Origin: Rhizobium sp. Root482
Lineage (GTDB): Bacteria > Pseudomonadota > Alphaproteobacteria > Rhizobiales > Rhizobiaceae
Direction: 5' to 3'
DNA: 64,000 nucleotides
Assembly: GCF_001426565.1 (NCBI RefSeq)
Contig: NZ_LMFA01000001.1
Coordinates: 581,287 to 645,286 of the forward strand
In this document: in pieces, positions 8,427 through 17,251 of the stretch
Position numbering within the stretch: the first letter of the stretch is position 1
Layout: each line of letters starts with the position of its first letter
The notes under the pieces: generated by a model
Told to the model about the DNA's origin: nothing
The model's input: only the letters and a program-made list of their open reading frames with translations
Database searches by the model: none
Made by a program: the position numbers and the translations under genes

Positions 8427-9329
8427 ATGCCGTTAAGTATGAACCGCGATGTTTTCATCACCTGCGCCGTGACGGGTTCCGGCGATACGGTCTCCAAGTC
8501 GTCGCATGTACCGATCACCCCCAGGCAGATCGCCGATTCGGCCATCGAGGCGGCGCGCGCGGGAGCTGCCGTCGTCCACTGCCATGTGCGCGATCCGGAA
8601 ACCGGAGCCCCTGCACGCCGCCTCGATCTCTACCGGGAAGTCACCGACCGCATCCGCTCGGCCGACATTGACGTGGTGCTGAACCTGACCGCCGGCATGG
8701 GCGGCGACCTGATCTTCGGCGATGTCGAGAACCCCCTGCCGCTCAATGCGAAGGGCACCGACATGGCCGGCGCCACCGAGCGCGTCGCCCATGTGGCCGA
8801 ATGCCTGCCGGAAATCTGCACGCTCGATTGCGGCACCATGAACTTTTCGCTCGGCGACTACGTCATGACCAACACGCCCTCGATGCTGCGCGAGATGGCC
8901 CGCCAGATGACGGCGCTCGGCGTGCGCCCGGAAATCGAGGCCTTCGATACCGGCCATCTCTGGTTTGCCAAGCAACTGGTCGATGAAGGCCTGATCGAGG
9001 ATCCGGTGCTGATCCAGCTCTGCATGGGCATTCCCTGGGGCGCGCCGGACGATCTCAACACCTTCATGGCCATGGTCAACAATGTGCCTGCCAACTGGAC
9101 ATTCTCGGCCTTCTCGATCGGCCGCAACGCCATGGCCTATCCGGCAGCCGCAATCCTTGCCGGCGGCAATGTCCGCGTCGGCCTGGAGGACAATCTCTAT
9201 GTCGGCAAGGGCAAGCTCGCCACCAATGCCCAGCTTGTCGAAAAAGCGGTGACCGTCATCGAGGGCATGGGCGCCCGCGTGATCGGCCCCGCTGAAGTGC
9301 GCGAGAAGCTGAAGCTGGTGAAGCGGTAA
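8427..9329 (+). CDS. BKACE (DUF849) enzyme, probable 3-dehydrocarnitine cleavage
   Basis: Zinc-dependent beta-keto acid cleavage enzyme, 300 residues, TIM-barrel family DUF849. It should condense a beta-keto acid with acetyl-CoA to give acetoacetate and a CoA ester. In Sinorhizobium the carnitine-locus member turns 3-dehydrocarnitine into betainyl-CoA. Zinc-ligand histidines are visible in VVHCHVRDPETG (residues 49-60), and the ITCAVTGSGDT start motif is typical. The start at 8427 has GGAGG six bases upstream and is preferred to 8412. The next gene is carnitine dehydrogenase, which supports this substrate. Confidence 0.87.
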   Translation: MPLSMNRDVFITCAVTGSGDTVSKSSHVPITPRQIADSAIEAARAGAAVVHCHVRDPETGAPARRLDLYREVTDRIRSADIDVVLNLTAGMGGDLIFGDVENPLPLNAKGTDMAGATERVAHVAECLPEICTLDCGTMNFSLGDYVMTNTPSMLREMARQMTALGVRPEIEAFDTGHLWFAKQLVDEGLIEDPVLIQLCMGIPWGAPDDLNTFMAMVNNVPANWTFSAFSIGRNAMAYPAAAILAGGNVRVGLEDNLYVGKGKLATNAQLVEKAVTVIEGMGARVIGPAEVREKLKLVKR

Positions 9330-9349
9330 GACTGCGGTGAGGTGAACAC

Positions 9350-9512
9350 CCCCTCATCCGGCCCTTCGGGCCACCTTCTCCCCGCTGGGGAGAAGAGATG
9401 TGGCTGGGCAACCCGGTTCGCCTCAAGCAACAGCGTGATGGAAGACAGAACGGCGGATATTCTCCCCTTCTCCCCAGCGGGGAGAAGGTGCCCGAAGGGT
9501 GGATGAGGGGGA
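9350..9512. repeat. RIME-like intergenic palindromic element, copy 1
   Basis: Two inverted modules: CCCCTCATCC...GGGCCACCTTCTCCCC-GGGGAGAAG on the left (9350-9395) and its reverse complement on the right (9465-9512), with about 70 bp of unrelated sequence between. It matches the other five copies in this window and resembles the rhizobial mosaic elements called RIME. It lies between the BKACE and carnitine dehydrogenase genes and probably forms large hairpins in the transcript. Confidence 0.85.
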
Positions 9513-9547
9513 GCCGCGACACAAAATTCGAGGGGAATGTATACATC

Positions 9548-11038
9548 ATGACCAAGATCACCAAGGCAGCCTGTATCGGTGGCGGCGTTATCGGCGGGGC
9601 CTGGGCGGCCCGCTTTATCCTGGCCGGCATCGATGTCGCCATGTTCGACCCGCATCCCGAGGCCAAACGCATCGTCGGCGAGGTCATGGCCAATGCCGAA
9701 AAGGCCTATGCCATGCTGACCATGGCGCCGCTGCCGAAAAAGGGCACGCTGACCTTCTGCGACAGCGTTCAGCAAGCCGTGCAAGGCGCTGAATGGATTC
9801 AGGAAAGCGTGCCCGAGCGGCTGGAACTGAAGCGCGGAGTGATAACCGAGATCGATGCGGCGGCGTCTCCCGATGCGCTGATAGGCTCCTCGACCTCCGG
9901 CCTGATGCCCTCCGACCTGCAGGCGGAGATGAAGCATCCCGAGCGCATGTTCGTGGCGCACCCTTACAACCCCGTCTATCTCCTGCCGCTGGTGGAACTC
10001 GTCGGCGGCAAAAAGACCTCCAAGGACACGATCGCCCGCGCCAATCTGGCCGTCGAGCAGATCGGCATGAAGGGCGTCGTCATCGCCAAGGAGATCGAGG
10101 CCTTCGTCGGCGACCGCCTGCTGGAGGCGCTCTGGCGCGAAGCGCTCTGGCTGATCAAGGACGATATCTGCGACACCGAGACGCTCGACAATGTCATGCG
10201 CTATTCCTTCGGCATGCGCTGGGCGCAGATGGGCCTGTTCGAAACCTACCGCATTGCCGGCGGCGAAGCCGGCATGCGCCATTTCCTCGCCCAGTTCGGC
10301 CCCTGCCTGAAATGGCCCTGGACGAAATTCACCGATGTCGTCGATTTGACTGACGACCTGGTGGAAAAGATCGGGAAGCAATCCGACGACCAGGCCGCCG
10401 GTCGCTCGATCCGCGAACTGGAGCGCATCAGAGACGAAAACCTCGTCGGCATCATGCATGCGCTGAAAAGCGGCGATGGCGGCAAGGGCTGGGGCGCGGG
10501 CAAGCTGCTGGCCGATTTCGAACAGCGCCTCTGGGCCAATGCCGAAAAGCCGCAGGCCGATCTCGGTCAAGCCCAGCCAATCCGCATCCTCGATACCAGG
10601 GTCAACGCAGCCTGGGTCGATTACAACGGCCACATGACCGAGCACCGCTATCTGCAGGTCTTCGGCGATACCTCCGACGGCCTGCTGCGCCTGATCGGCG
10701 TCGACCTCGACTATGTGAAGAACGGCCACAGCTACTACACGGTCGAAACCCATATCCGCAATCTGGACGAGGCCAAGCTCGGCGACAGCCTCTATTCCAC
10801 CTGCCAGATCCTGTCACACGACGACAAGCGACTGCATATCTTCTCGACGATCTACAACGCAGCGACCAATAAGCCGGTGGCGACCGCCGAACAGATGCTG
10901 CTGCATGTCGATGCCAAGGCCGGCAAGGCGGTTACCGCGCTGCCGGAGGTGATCGAAAGGGTGAAGGCGATCGCACAGGCGCATGCCGGGCTGGCGAAGC
11001 CCGACGGGGTTGGACGGAGCGTGGGGCAGAAGCGCTGA
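9548..11038 (+). CDS. lcdH: L-carnitine dehydrogenase fused to betainyl-CoA thioesterase
   Basis: Two-domain cytoplasmic enzyme, 496 residues. The N-terminal part (1-320) is a 3-hydroxyacyl-CoA dehydrogenase-type NAD enzyme with GGGVIGG at residues 11-17 and HPYNPVYLLPLVE near 138; it should oxidise L-carnitine to 3-dehydrocarnitine. The C-terminal part (from about 345) is a hot-dog thioesterase with WVDYNGHMTEHRY, expected to release glycine betaine from betainyl-CoA. This fusion is known from rhizobial carnitine loci. The open frame extends 50 codons upstream into the palindromic repeat, so the ATG at 9548 is taken as the start. Confidence 0.88.
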   Translation: MTKITKAACIGGGVIGGAWAARFILAGIDVAMFDPHPEAKRIVGEVMANAEKAYAMLTMAPLPKKGTLTFCDSVQQAVQGAEWIQESVPERLELKRGVITEIDAAASPDALIGSSTSGLMPSDLQAEMKHPERMFVAHPYNPVYLLPLVELVGGKKTSKDTIARANLAVEQIGMKGVVIAKEIEAFVGDRLLEALWREALWLIKDDICDTETLDNVMRYSFGMRWAQMGLFETYRIAGGEAGMRHFLAQFGPCLKWPWTKFTDVVDLTDDLVEKIGKQSDDQAAGRSIRELERIRDENLVGIMHALKSGDGGKGWGAGKLLADFEQRLWANAEKPQADLGQAQPIRILDTRVNAAWVDYNGHMTEHRYLQVFGDTSDGLLRLIGVDLDYVKNGHSYYTVETHIRNLDEAKLGDSLYSTCQILSHDDKRLHIFSTIYNAATNKPVATAEQMLLHVDAKAGKAVTALPEVIERVKAIAQAHAGLAKPDGVGRSVGQKR

Positions 11039-11053
11039 TCCGGGAGATGGTTG

Positions 11054-11210
11054 CCCCTCATCCGCCCTGTCGGGCACATTCTCCCCGCAAGCGGGGAGAA
11101 GGACGAGGTGGCATCCTCCGTCGTCCCTTTCTCCTCGTCTGTAGGAAGGTTGGGCGGCAACCTCTGTCGTCCCCTCTCCCCGCCTGCGGGGAGAGGGCTA
11201 GGGTGAGGGG
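11054..11210. repeat. RIME-like intergenic palindromic element, copy 2
   Basis: Left module at 11054-11101 (CCCCTCATCCGCCCTGTCGG... with the CTCCCCGC/GCGGGGAG stem) and right module at about 11171-11210 ending in GGGTGAGGGG. It occupies nearly all of the gap between the carnitine dehydrogenase and acyl-CoA dehydrogenase genes. Confidence 0.85.
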
Positions 11211-11254
11211 CCGTTCGAAAGTCTAGTCCTCATAAAAAAACGAGGGAACACATC

Positions 11255-12415
11255 ATGGATTTCGCACTGACCGAAGAACAGCAGATGATCGTCGATACCG
11301 TTCGCGGCTTCGTCGAGACGGAAATCTATCCGCATGAAAACGAGGTCGAGCGCACCGGCGTCGTGCCGAAGGAACTCGGCCAGGAGATCGCCCGCAAATG
11401 CCGGGATCTCGGCTTTTTCGCCTGCAACATGCCCGAAGAGGTCGGCGGCGCCGGGCTCGACCACCAGACCTTTACCCTGGTCGAAAGGGAACTCGGCCGC
11501 GGCTCCATGGGCCTTACCGTGTTCTTCGGCCGCCCCTCCGGCATCCTGATGGCCTGCAATGCGGAACAGCGCGAAAAATACCTGATCCCGGCGGTCAAGG
11601 GCGAGAAATTCGATGCACTGGCGATGACCGAGCCGGATGCCGGCTCCGACGTGCGCGGCATGAAGTGCTTTGCAAAACCCGATGGCGACGACTGGATCGT
11701 CAATGGCACCAAGCATTTCATCAGCCATGCGAATATCGCCGATTTCGTCATCGTCTTCATCGCCACCGGCGAGGAGCAGACGCCGCGCGGGCCGAAGAAG
11801 AAGATCACCTGCTTCCTCGTCGATCGCGGCACGCCCGGCTTCGAAATCCGCGACGGTTATGCCTCCGTGTCCCATCGTGGCTACAAGAACTGCATCCTCT
11901 CCTTCGACGATTGCCGCCTGCCCTCCTCGGCCATCCTCGGTGAAGTCCACAAGGGTTTCGATATCGCCAATGACTGGCTCTACGCCACCCGCATCACGGT
12001 TGCCGCAACCTGCGTCGGCCGGGCGCGGCGGGTGTTCGACTATGCGCTCCCCTATGCGGCCGAGCGAAAACAGTTCGGCAAGCCGATCGGCACCAATCAG
12101 GGCGTCTCCTTCAAGCTCGCCGACATGATCACCGAGATCGACGCCGCCGATTACCTGACGCTGGCTGCCGCCTGGCGGCTGGACCAAAAACTTCCGGCCA
12201 ACCGCGAGATTGCCTCGGCCAAGCTCTACGCCTCCGAAATGCTTGCCCGCGTCACCGACCAGGCGATCCAGATTTTTGGCGGCATGGGGCTGATGGACGA
12301 CCTGCCGCTTGCCCGCTTCTGGCGCGATGCCCGCGTCGAGCGCATCTGGGACGGCACTTCCGAAATCCAGCGCCACATCATCAGCCGCGATCTTTTGCGG
12401 CCGCTGGGGGCGTGA
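11255..12415 (+). CDS. Acyl-CoA dehydrogenase, possible gamma-butyrobetainyl-CoA dehydrogenase
   Basis: FAD-dependent acyl-CoA dehydrogenase, 386 residues with the standard N-helical, beta and C-helical domains. Signatures are AMTEPDAGSDVRG near residue 126 and QIFGGMGLMDDLPLARFWRDAR near 338 (given in parts: QIFGGMGL, FWRDAR). The catalytic base is likely the Glu in RIWDGTSEIQ. Sitting between carnitine dehydrogenase and a CaiD-type hydratase, it plausibly oxidises gamma-butyrobetainyl-CoA to crotonobetainyl-CoA. The sequence is a generic member rather than a close CaiA match, so the substrate is inferred from neighbours. Confidence 0.82.
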   Translation: MDFALTEEQQMIVDTVRGFVETEIYPHENEVERTGVVPKELGQEIARKCRDLGFFACNMPEEVGGAGLDHQTFTLVERELGRGSMGLTVFFGRPSGILMACNAEQREKYLIPAVKGEKFDALAMTEPDAGSDVRGMKCFAKPDGDDWIVNGTKHFISHANIADFVIVFIATGEEQTPRGPKKKITCFLVDRGTPGFEIRDGYASVSHRGYKNCILSFDDCRLPSSAILGEVHKGFDIANDWLYATRITVAATCVGRARRVFDYALPYAAERKQFGKPIGTNQGVSFKLADMITEIDAADYLTLAAAWRLDQKLPANREIASAKLYASEMLARVTDQAIQIFGGMGLMDDLPLARFWRDARVERIWDGTSEIQRHIISRDLLRPLGA

Positions 12416-12452
12416 GGATGGTGACATATGAAGAGCAAATGCCACTTGCCTT

Positions 12453-12583
12453 CCCTTCTCCCCGGCGGGGAGAAGTGCCGAGCGCATGCGAGGCGATGAG
12501 GGGGTCTATCCACGAAGCCCGAACCGGCGGCGCGCGCCCCTCATCCGGCCCTCCGGGCCACCTTCTCCCCGGTGGGGAGAAGG
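12453..12583. repeat. RIME-like intergenic palindromic element, copy 3
   Basis: Here the module order is reversed, with the CTTCTCCCC-GGGGAGAAG stem first (12453-12503) and the CCCCTCATCCGG...GGGGAGAAGG module second (12537-12583). It fills the gap before the CoA ligase. Its right edge supplies AAGGA just upstream of an alternative ATG at 12585. Confidence 0.82.
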
Positions 12584-12608
12584 AATGTACAGCACCTGGA
12601 GCGTCTTC

Positions 12609-14663
12609 ATGACCCGCGCCCTCACCCGGCTGATCCGTCCAAACTCGATCGCCGTCTTCGGCGGCAAGGAAGCGCGGCGGGTCATCGAGCAATGCGACAA
12701 GATGGGGTATTCCGGCGAAATCTGGCCTGTTCATCCCCGCGAGGACGAGATCCTCGGCCGCAGATGCTACCGTTCGGTGGCCGAACTGCCTGCCGCACCG
12801 GATGCGTCCTTCGTCGGCGTCAATCGCCAGCTCACCGTCGAGATCATCCGCGCGCTTGCCGCCCGTGGCGCCGGCGGCGCCATCTGCTACGCCTCCGGCT
12901 TTCGCGAGGCGGCGAGCGAACTGGCAGACGGCAACGACCTGCAGGATGCCCTGGTTATCGCCGCCGGCGACATGCCGATCGTCGGCCCCAATTGCTACGG
13001 CTTCATCAATGCGCTGGACGGCGCCCTGCTCTGGCCGGACCAGCACGGCATGCAGCGCGTCGAAAGGGGCGTCGCCGTCCTCACCCAATCCTCCAATATC
13101 GCCTGCAACATCTCCATGCAGCGGCGCGGCCTGCCGCTCGCCTATATCATGACGGCCGGCAACCAGGCGCAGACCGGCCTTTCGCAACTCGCCATCGCAG
13201 CACTCGAAGACCCGCGGGTCACCGCGGTCGGCCTGCATATCGAAGGCTTCGACAGCATGGAGGATCTGCAGCGGCTTGCCACCCGGGCCCGCGAACTGAA
13301 AAAGCCTGTAGTGACGCTGAAGGTCGGTAAATCCGAGCAGGCGCGGCAGGCAACCGTCTCGCACACGGCTTCGCTCGCCGGCAATGATGCGGTTTCCAGC
13401 GCCGTGCTGGAGCATCTCGGCATCGGCCGCGTCGATACCCTGCCGGAACTGCTGGAAACGCTAAAACTCCTGCATCTGCATCCGCCGCTCAAAAGCCTCG
13501 ATATTTCCTCGATGAGCTGTTCGGGCGGAGAAGCTTCGCTGATGGCCGATGCCGGCGTGAAGCGGAAAACCATCTTCCGCGCACTGAAGGACGAGCAGCG
13601 CCAGCCCCTGCGCGAGAGCCTGGGCGAGATGGTAACCATCGCCAATCCGCTCGATTACCACACCTTCGTCTGGGGCAATCTCGACAAGCAGACGACGGCT
13701 TTTACCGCGATGATGAAGGGCGATTATGCGCTCAATCTCATCGTTCTCGACTTCCCCCGCCAGGATCGCTGCGACGCGGCCGACTGGGACACCACCTGCG
13801 AGGCGGTCATCACCTCGGCGCAGACAACGGGCGCCGTCGCCGGCATCGTCGCCAGCCTTGGCGAGAACATGCCCGAGGAAACGGCGCTTTCCCTGATGGC
13901 CGCCGGCGTCGTCGCCTTCTCCGGAATCGACGAAGCATTGGCCGCGGCCGAAATCTCGGCAGGTATCGGCGCTGCCTGGGCAAGGCCGGCCCCGGCCCCG
14001 CTCCTTCCCGTGACCCTGACCGACGGAGACATCGTCACCATCAGCGAAAGCGAGGCCAAGGCCGAACTGGCGCGGTTCGGCCTGGTCGTACCCACGGGCC
14101 GGTCGGTCCAGACCGCGGAAGAAGCAGCCAATGCCGCCGAGGCGCTCGGATTTCCCGTCGTGCTGAAGGGCCTGGGCGTCGCTCACAAGACCGAGGCGGG
14201 CGCCGTCCGGCTCGATCTTGCCGACCGCCAGGCGGTGCTCGGTGCGGCACTCGCCATGAAACACGTCGCCACCGGTTATCTGGTCGAGAAGATGATCCCC
14301 AAGCCCGTTGCCGAAATCATCGTCGGGGCTTTGCGCGATCCGGTCGCCGGCCTGGTGCTGACCGTGGGCGCGGGCGGCATATTGGTGGAGCTGCTCGAGG
14401 ATTCGGCGATCCTGACCCTGCCGACGACACCGGAAGCGATCGGGCAGGCCCTATCCGGCCTGAAGATCAAAAAGCTGCTCGACGGTTATCGGGGTGGCCC
14501 GAAGGGTGACCTGGAAGCCCTGACGACTGCGATCTCCGCAATCGCTGCCTATGTCATCGAAAACGCCGCGACACTCGAGGAACTCGATATCAATCCCATC
14601 ATGGTCTTGCCGCAAGGGTTGGGAACCGTTGCCGTCGATGCCCTGATCCGCAGAAGGAAATGA
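12609..14663 (+). CDS. ADP-forming acyl-CoA synthetase (CoA ligase), probable betaine activator
   Basis: 684-residue single-chain nucleoside-diphosphate-forming acyl-CoA synthetase with a CoA-binding Rossmann domain (about 5-130), flavodoxin-like ligase domains (about 140-450) and an ATP-grasp domain (about 465-684). The phosphohistidine motif is visible as VSHTASLAGND near residue 253. It should join an acid to CoA using ATP. In this locus gamma-butyrobetaine, crotonobetaine or carnitine is the likely acid, taking the place of the CaiC/CaiB pair of enterobacteria. The start at 12609 follows a GGAG; an in-frame ATG at 12585 and the frame into the repeat are less likely. Confidence 0.82.
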   Translation: MTRALTRLIRPNSIAVFGGKEARRVIEQCDKMGYSGEIWPVHPREDEILGRRCYRSVAELPAAPDASFVGVNRQLTVEIIRALAARGAGGAICYASGFREAASELADGNDLQDALVIAAGDMPIVGPNCYGFINALDGALLWPDQHGMQRVERGVAVLTQSSNIACNISMQRRGLPLAYIMTAGNQAQTGLSQLAIAALEDPRVTAVGLHIEGFDSMEDLQRLATRARELKKPVVTLKVGKSEQARQATVSHTASLAGNDAVSSAVLEHLGIGRVDTLPELLETLKLLHLHPPLKSLDISSMSCSGGEASLMADAGVKRKTIFRALKDEQRQPLRESLGEMVTIANPLDYHTFVWGNLDKQTTAFTAMMKGDYALNLIVLDFPRQDRCDAADWDTTCEAVITSAQTTGAVAGIVASLGENMPEETALSLMAAGVVAFSGIDEALAAAEISAGIGAAWARPAPAPLLPVTLTDGDIVTISESEAKAELARFGLVVPTGRSVQTAEEAANAAEALGFPVVLKGLGVAHKTEAGAVRLDLADRQAVLGAALAMKHVATGYLVEKMIPKPVAEIIVGALRDPVAGLVLTVGAGGILVELLEDSAILTLPTTPEAIGQALSGLKIKKLLDGYRGGPKGDLEALTTAISAIAAYVIENAATLEELDINPIMVLPQGLGTVAVDALIRRRK

Positions 14664-14667
14664 CGCC

Positions 14668-15450
14668 ATGACCGGACCGATCGCCACCCGCCGCGAAGGC
14701 GGCATTCTCGAAGTCACCATCGATCGGCCGAAAGCCAATGCGATCGATTTGGTAACGAGCCGGATCATGGGCGAGATTTTTCGCGATTTCCGCGACGACG
14801 AAAGCCTGCGCGTGGCGATCATCACCGGCCAGGGCGAAAAATTCTTCTGCCCCGGATGGGATTTGAAGGCAGCTGCCGCCGGCGATGCGGTCGATGGAGA
14901 CTATGGCGTCGGCGGCTTTGGCGGCATGCAGGAACTGCGCGATCTCAACAAGCCGATCATCGCCGCCGTCAACGGCATCTGCTGCGGCGGCGGGCTGGAG
15001 ATCGCACTTTCAACCGATCTGATCCTCGCCGCCGAGCACGCAAGTTTCGCCCTGCCGGAAATCCGCTCGGGAACGGTCGCCGACGCCGCCTCGATCAAGC
15101 TGCCCAAGCGTATTCCCTACCACATCGCCATGGACATGCTGCTGACCGGCCGCTGGCTGGATGCGGCGGAGGCGCATCGCTGGGGTTTCGTCAATGAAAT
15201 TCTACCGGCAACAAAGCTGATGGACCGCGCCTGGGAGCTTGCCCGCCTGCTCGAAAGCGGACCGCCGCTCGTCTATGCCGCCATCAAGGAAGTGGTGCGC
15301 GCCGCCGAGGGCAGTGATTTCCAGACGACGATGAACAGGATCACCCGGCGGCAGTTCAAGTCCGTCGATATCCTTTATTCCAGCGAGGACCAGCTGGAGG
15401 GCGCGAGAGCCTTCTCCGAAAAGCGCGATCCGGTCTGGAAGGGAAAATGA
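14668..15450 (+). CDS. caiD: Carnitinyl-CoA dehydratase / crotonobetainyl-CoA hydratase CaiD
   Basis: Crotonase-family enzyme of 260 residues that reversibly hydrates crotonobetainyl-CoA to L-carnitinyl-CoA. It can be recognised as CaiD rather than a generic enoyl-CoA hydratase from LEVTIDRPKANAID near residue 13, RVAIITGQGEKFF near 50, GWDLKAA, and the end EKRDPVWKGK, all closely like the Escherichia coli protein. It is four bases from the upstream CoA ligase and ends the cluster. This gene is the strongest single marker that the locus handles carnitine-type compounds. Confidence 0.88.
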   Translation: MTGPIATRREGGILEVTIDRPKANAIDLVTSRIMGEIFRDFRDDESLRVAIITGQGEKFFCPGWDLKAAAAGDAVDGDYGVGGFGGMQELRDLNKPIIAAVNGICCGGGLEIALSTDLILAAEHASFALPEIRSGTVADAASIKLPKRIPYHIAMDMLLTGRWLDAAEAHRWGFVNEILPATKLMDRAWELARLLESGPPLVYAAIKEVVRAAEGSDFQTTMNRITRRQFKSVDILYSSEDQLEGARAFSEKRDPVWKGK

Positions 15451-15461
15451 CCCAACCGCAG

Positions 15462-15490
15462 CGGGCTCCCGAACCATGCGGGACAGCCCG
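15462..15490 (+). terminator. Probable terminator after the carnitine cluster
   Basis: CGGGCTCCC...GGGA-AGCCCG hairpin 12 bases after the caiD stop, followed by a short TTTG rather than a full T-run. It separates the carnitine cluster from the next ABC operon. Confidence 0.45.
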
Positions 15491-15661
15491 TTTGTAACGG
15501 TCGAAAATGGAGGATTAGCGGGACCGAACCCAAAAGCGACATTTGAATCCGCAAAAATTGCTAGCCTGACTGCCTTGCCACGTGCATGCTAGCGGACAAC
15601 CGCTCGACAGCAGTCGACAAAATCAAAACGGCGAAAAGCCATTAAAAAAGGGAACAGGGGA

Positions 15662-17251
15662 ATGAGCGATTATAAGAACTATCTGGCAAACCAGGTCATG
15701 CTCGGCAAGATGAACAGGCGCGAATTCATCGGCCGGTCGCTTGCCGCGGGCGTTGCCCTGTCGAGTGCCGGCACTTTGTTTGCAACCAGCGCCTTGGCGC
15801 AGGAACCGAAAAAAGGCGGCCACCTCAAGCTCGGCCTCGAAGGTGCGGCCGCAACCGACTCCAAGGATCCGGCAAAGGCGCTTTCGCAATTCATGTTCGT
15901 CGTCGGCCGCAACTGGGGCGACATGCTGGTCGAATCCGAGCCGCTGACGGGTCAGCCGGTCCCGGCGCTTGCCGAAAGCTGGGAACCGTCCGCCGACGCC
16001 GCCACCTGGACCTTCACCATCCGAAAGGGCGTAAAATTCCATGACGGCAAGGAACTGACGATCGATGACGTCATCAAGACGCTGCAGCGCCACACCGACG
16101 AGAAATCGGAATCCGGCGCGCTCGGCGTCATGAAGTCGATCAAGGAGATCAAGGCGGACGGCGACAAGCTGGTGCTGGTGCTGACGGAAGGCAATGCCGA
16201 CCTGCCACTGCTCCTGACCGACTACCATCTCGTCATCCAGCCGAACGGCGGCTTCGACAATCCGGACGCCATGATCGGCACCGGTCCCTATAAGGTCGCC
16301 AGCTTCGAAGCCGGCGTGCGCGCGACCTTCGAACGCAACGCGGACGACTGGCGCCAGGACCGCGGCTTCGTGGACTCCATCGAAATGATCGCCATGAACG
16401 ATGCGACCGCCCGCATCGCCGCCCTCTCTTCCGGCCAGGTTCATTATATCAACCGCGTCGACCCGAAGACGGTCGATCTTCTCAAGCGGGCGCCGTCTGT
16501 CGAGATCCTCTCGACCTCCGGCCGCGGCCACTACGTTTTCATCATGCACTGCAACACGGCGCCCTTCGACAACAGCGACCTGCGCATGGCGTTGAAATAT
16601 TCGATGGACCGCGAAAACATGGTCCAGACCATTCTGAGCGGCTACGGCAAGGTCGGCAACGATTTTCCGATCAACTCGACCTATGCCCTCTTCCCGGAAG
16701 GCATTGAGCAGCGCGCCTACGATCCGGACAAGGCGGCCTTCCACTACAAGAAGTCCGGCCATAGCGGCCCGGTCCTCCTGCGCACATCCGACGTCGCCTT
16801 CCCCAATGCCGTCGATGCGGCCGTGCTCTATCAGCAGAGCGCCAAGAAGGCCGGCATCGAGATCGAGGTCAAGCGCGAACCCGGCGATGGCTACTGGTCG
16901 AACGTCTGGAACGTCCAGCCCTTCTCGACCTCCTACTGGGGCGGCCGCCCGACCCAGGACCAGATGTATTCGACCGCCTATCTGTCGACGGCGGACTGGA
17001 ACGACACGCGCTTCCTGCGTCCCGATTTCGACAAGCTTTTGCTCGAAGCCCGCTCGGAACTGGATGAAGCCAAGCGCAAGGACATGTACCGTACGATGGC
17101 CATGATGGTTCGCGACGAAGGCGGATTGATCCTGCCGATGTTCAACGATTTCGTGAACGCCTCCACCAAGTCGGTGAAGGGCTATGTCCACGACATCGGC
17201 AACGACATGTCGAACGGCTATGTCGCCACCCGCGTCTGGCTGGACGCCTGA
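15662..17251 (+). CDS. Peptide-type ABC binding protein (SBP_bac_5), Tat-exported, copy A
   Basis: Family 5 extracellular solute-binding protein, 529 residues. It carries a twin-arginine signal (NRREFIGRS, residues 18-26) with a likely cleavage at ALA-Q around residue 46. Family 5 proteins bind peptides, opines or nickel chelates. It is followed with a 1-bp TGATG overlap by two Dpp-type permeases and a double ATPase. A close paralogue lies at 21762-23342. The 211-bp leader holds two GCTAGC-like words (near 15560 and 15588) recalling the repeats ahead of the paralogue, but this likeness is weak. Confidence 0.88.
   Translation: MSDYKNYLANQVMLGKMNRREFIGRSLAAGVALSSAGTLFATSALAQEPKKGGHLKLGLEGAAATDSKDPAKALSQFMFVVGRNWGDMLVESEPLTGQPVPALAESWEPSADAATWTFTIRKGVKFHDGKELTIDDVIKTLQRHTDEKSESGALGVMKSIKEIKADGDKLVLVLTEGNADLPLLLTDYHLVIQPNGGFDNPDAMIGTGPYKVASFEAGVRATFERNADDWRQDRGFVDSIEMIAMNDATARIAALSSGQVHYINRVDPKTVDLLKRAPSVEILSTSGRGHYVFIMHCNTAPFDNSDLRMALKYSMDRENMVQTILSGYGKVGNDFPINSTYALFPEGIEQRAYDPDKAAFHYKKSGHSGPVLLRTSDVAFPNAVDAAVLYQQSAKKAGIEIEVKREPGDGYWSNVWNVQPFSTSYWGGRPTQDQMYSTAYLSTADWNDTRFLRPDFDKLLLEARSELDEAKRKDMYRTMAMMVRDEGGLILPMFNDFVNASTKSVKGYVHDIGNDMSNGYVATRVWLDA

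Noticed and set aside
9197-10753. 518-residue minus-strand frame opposite BKACE and carnitine dehydrogenase
   Set aside because: It runs through the palindromic repeat and is the complement of clear enzyme genes; no family features.
15560-15600. CTAGC words upstream of binding protein A as a second copy of the XRE repeats
   Set aside because: Spacing is irregular and only a few bases match the 21661-21700 units.
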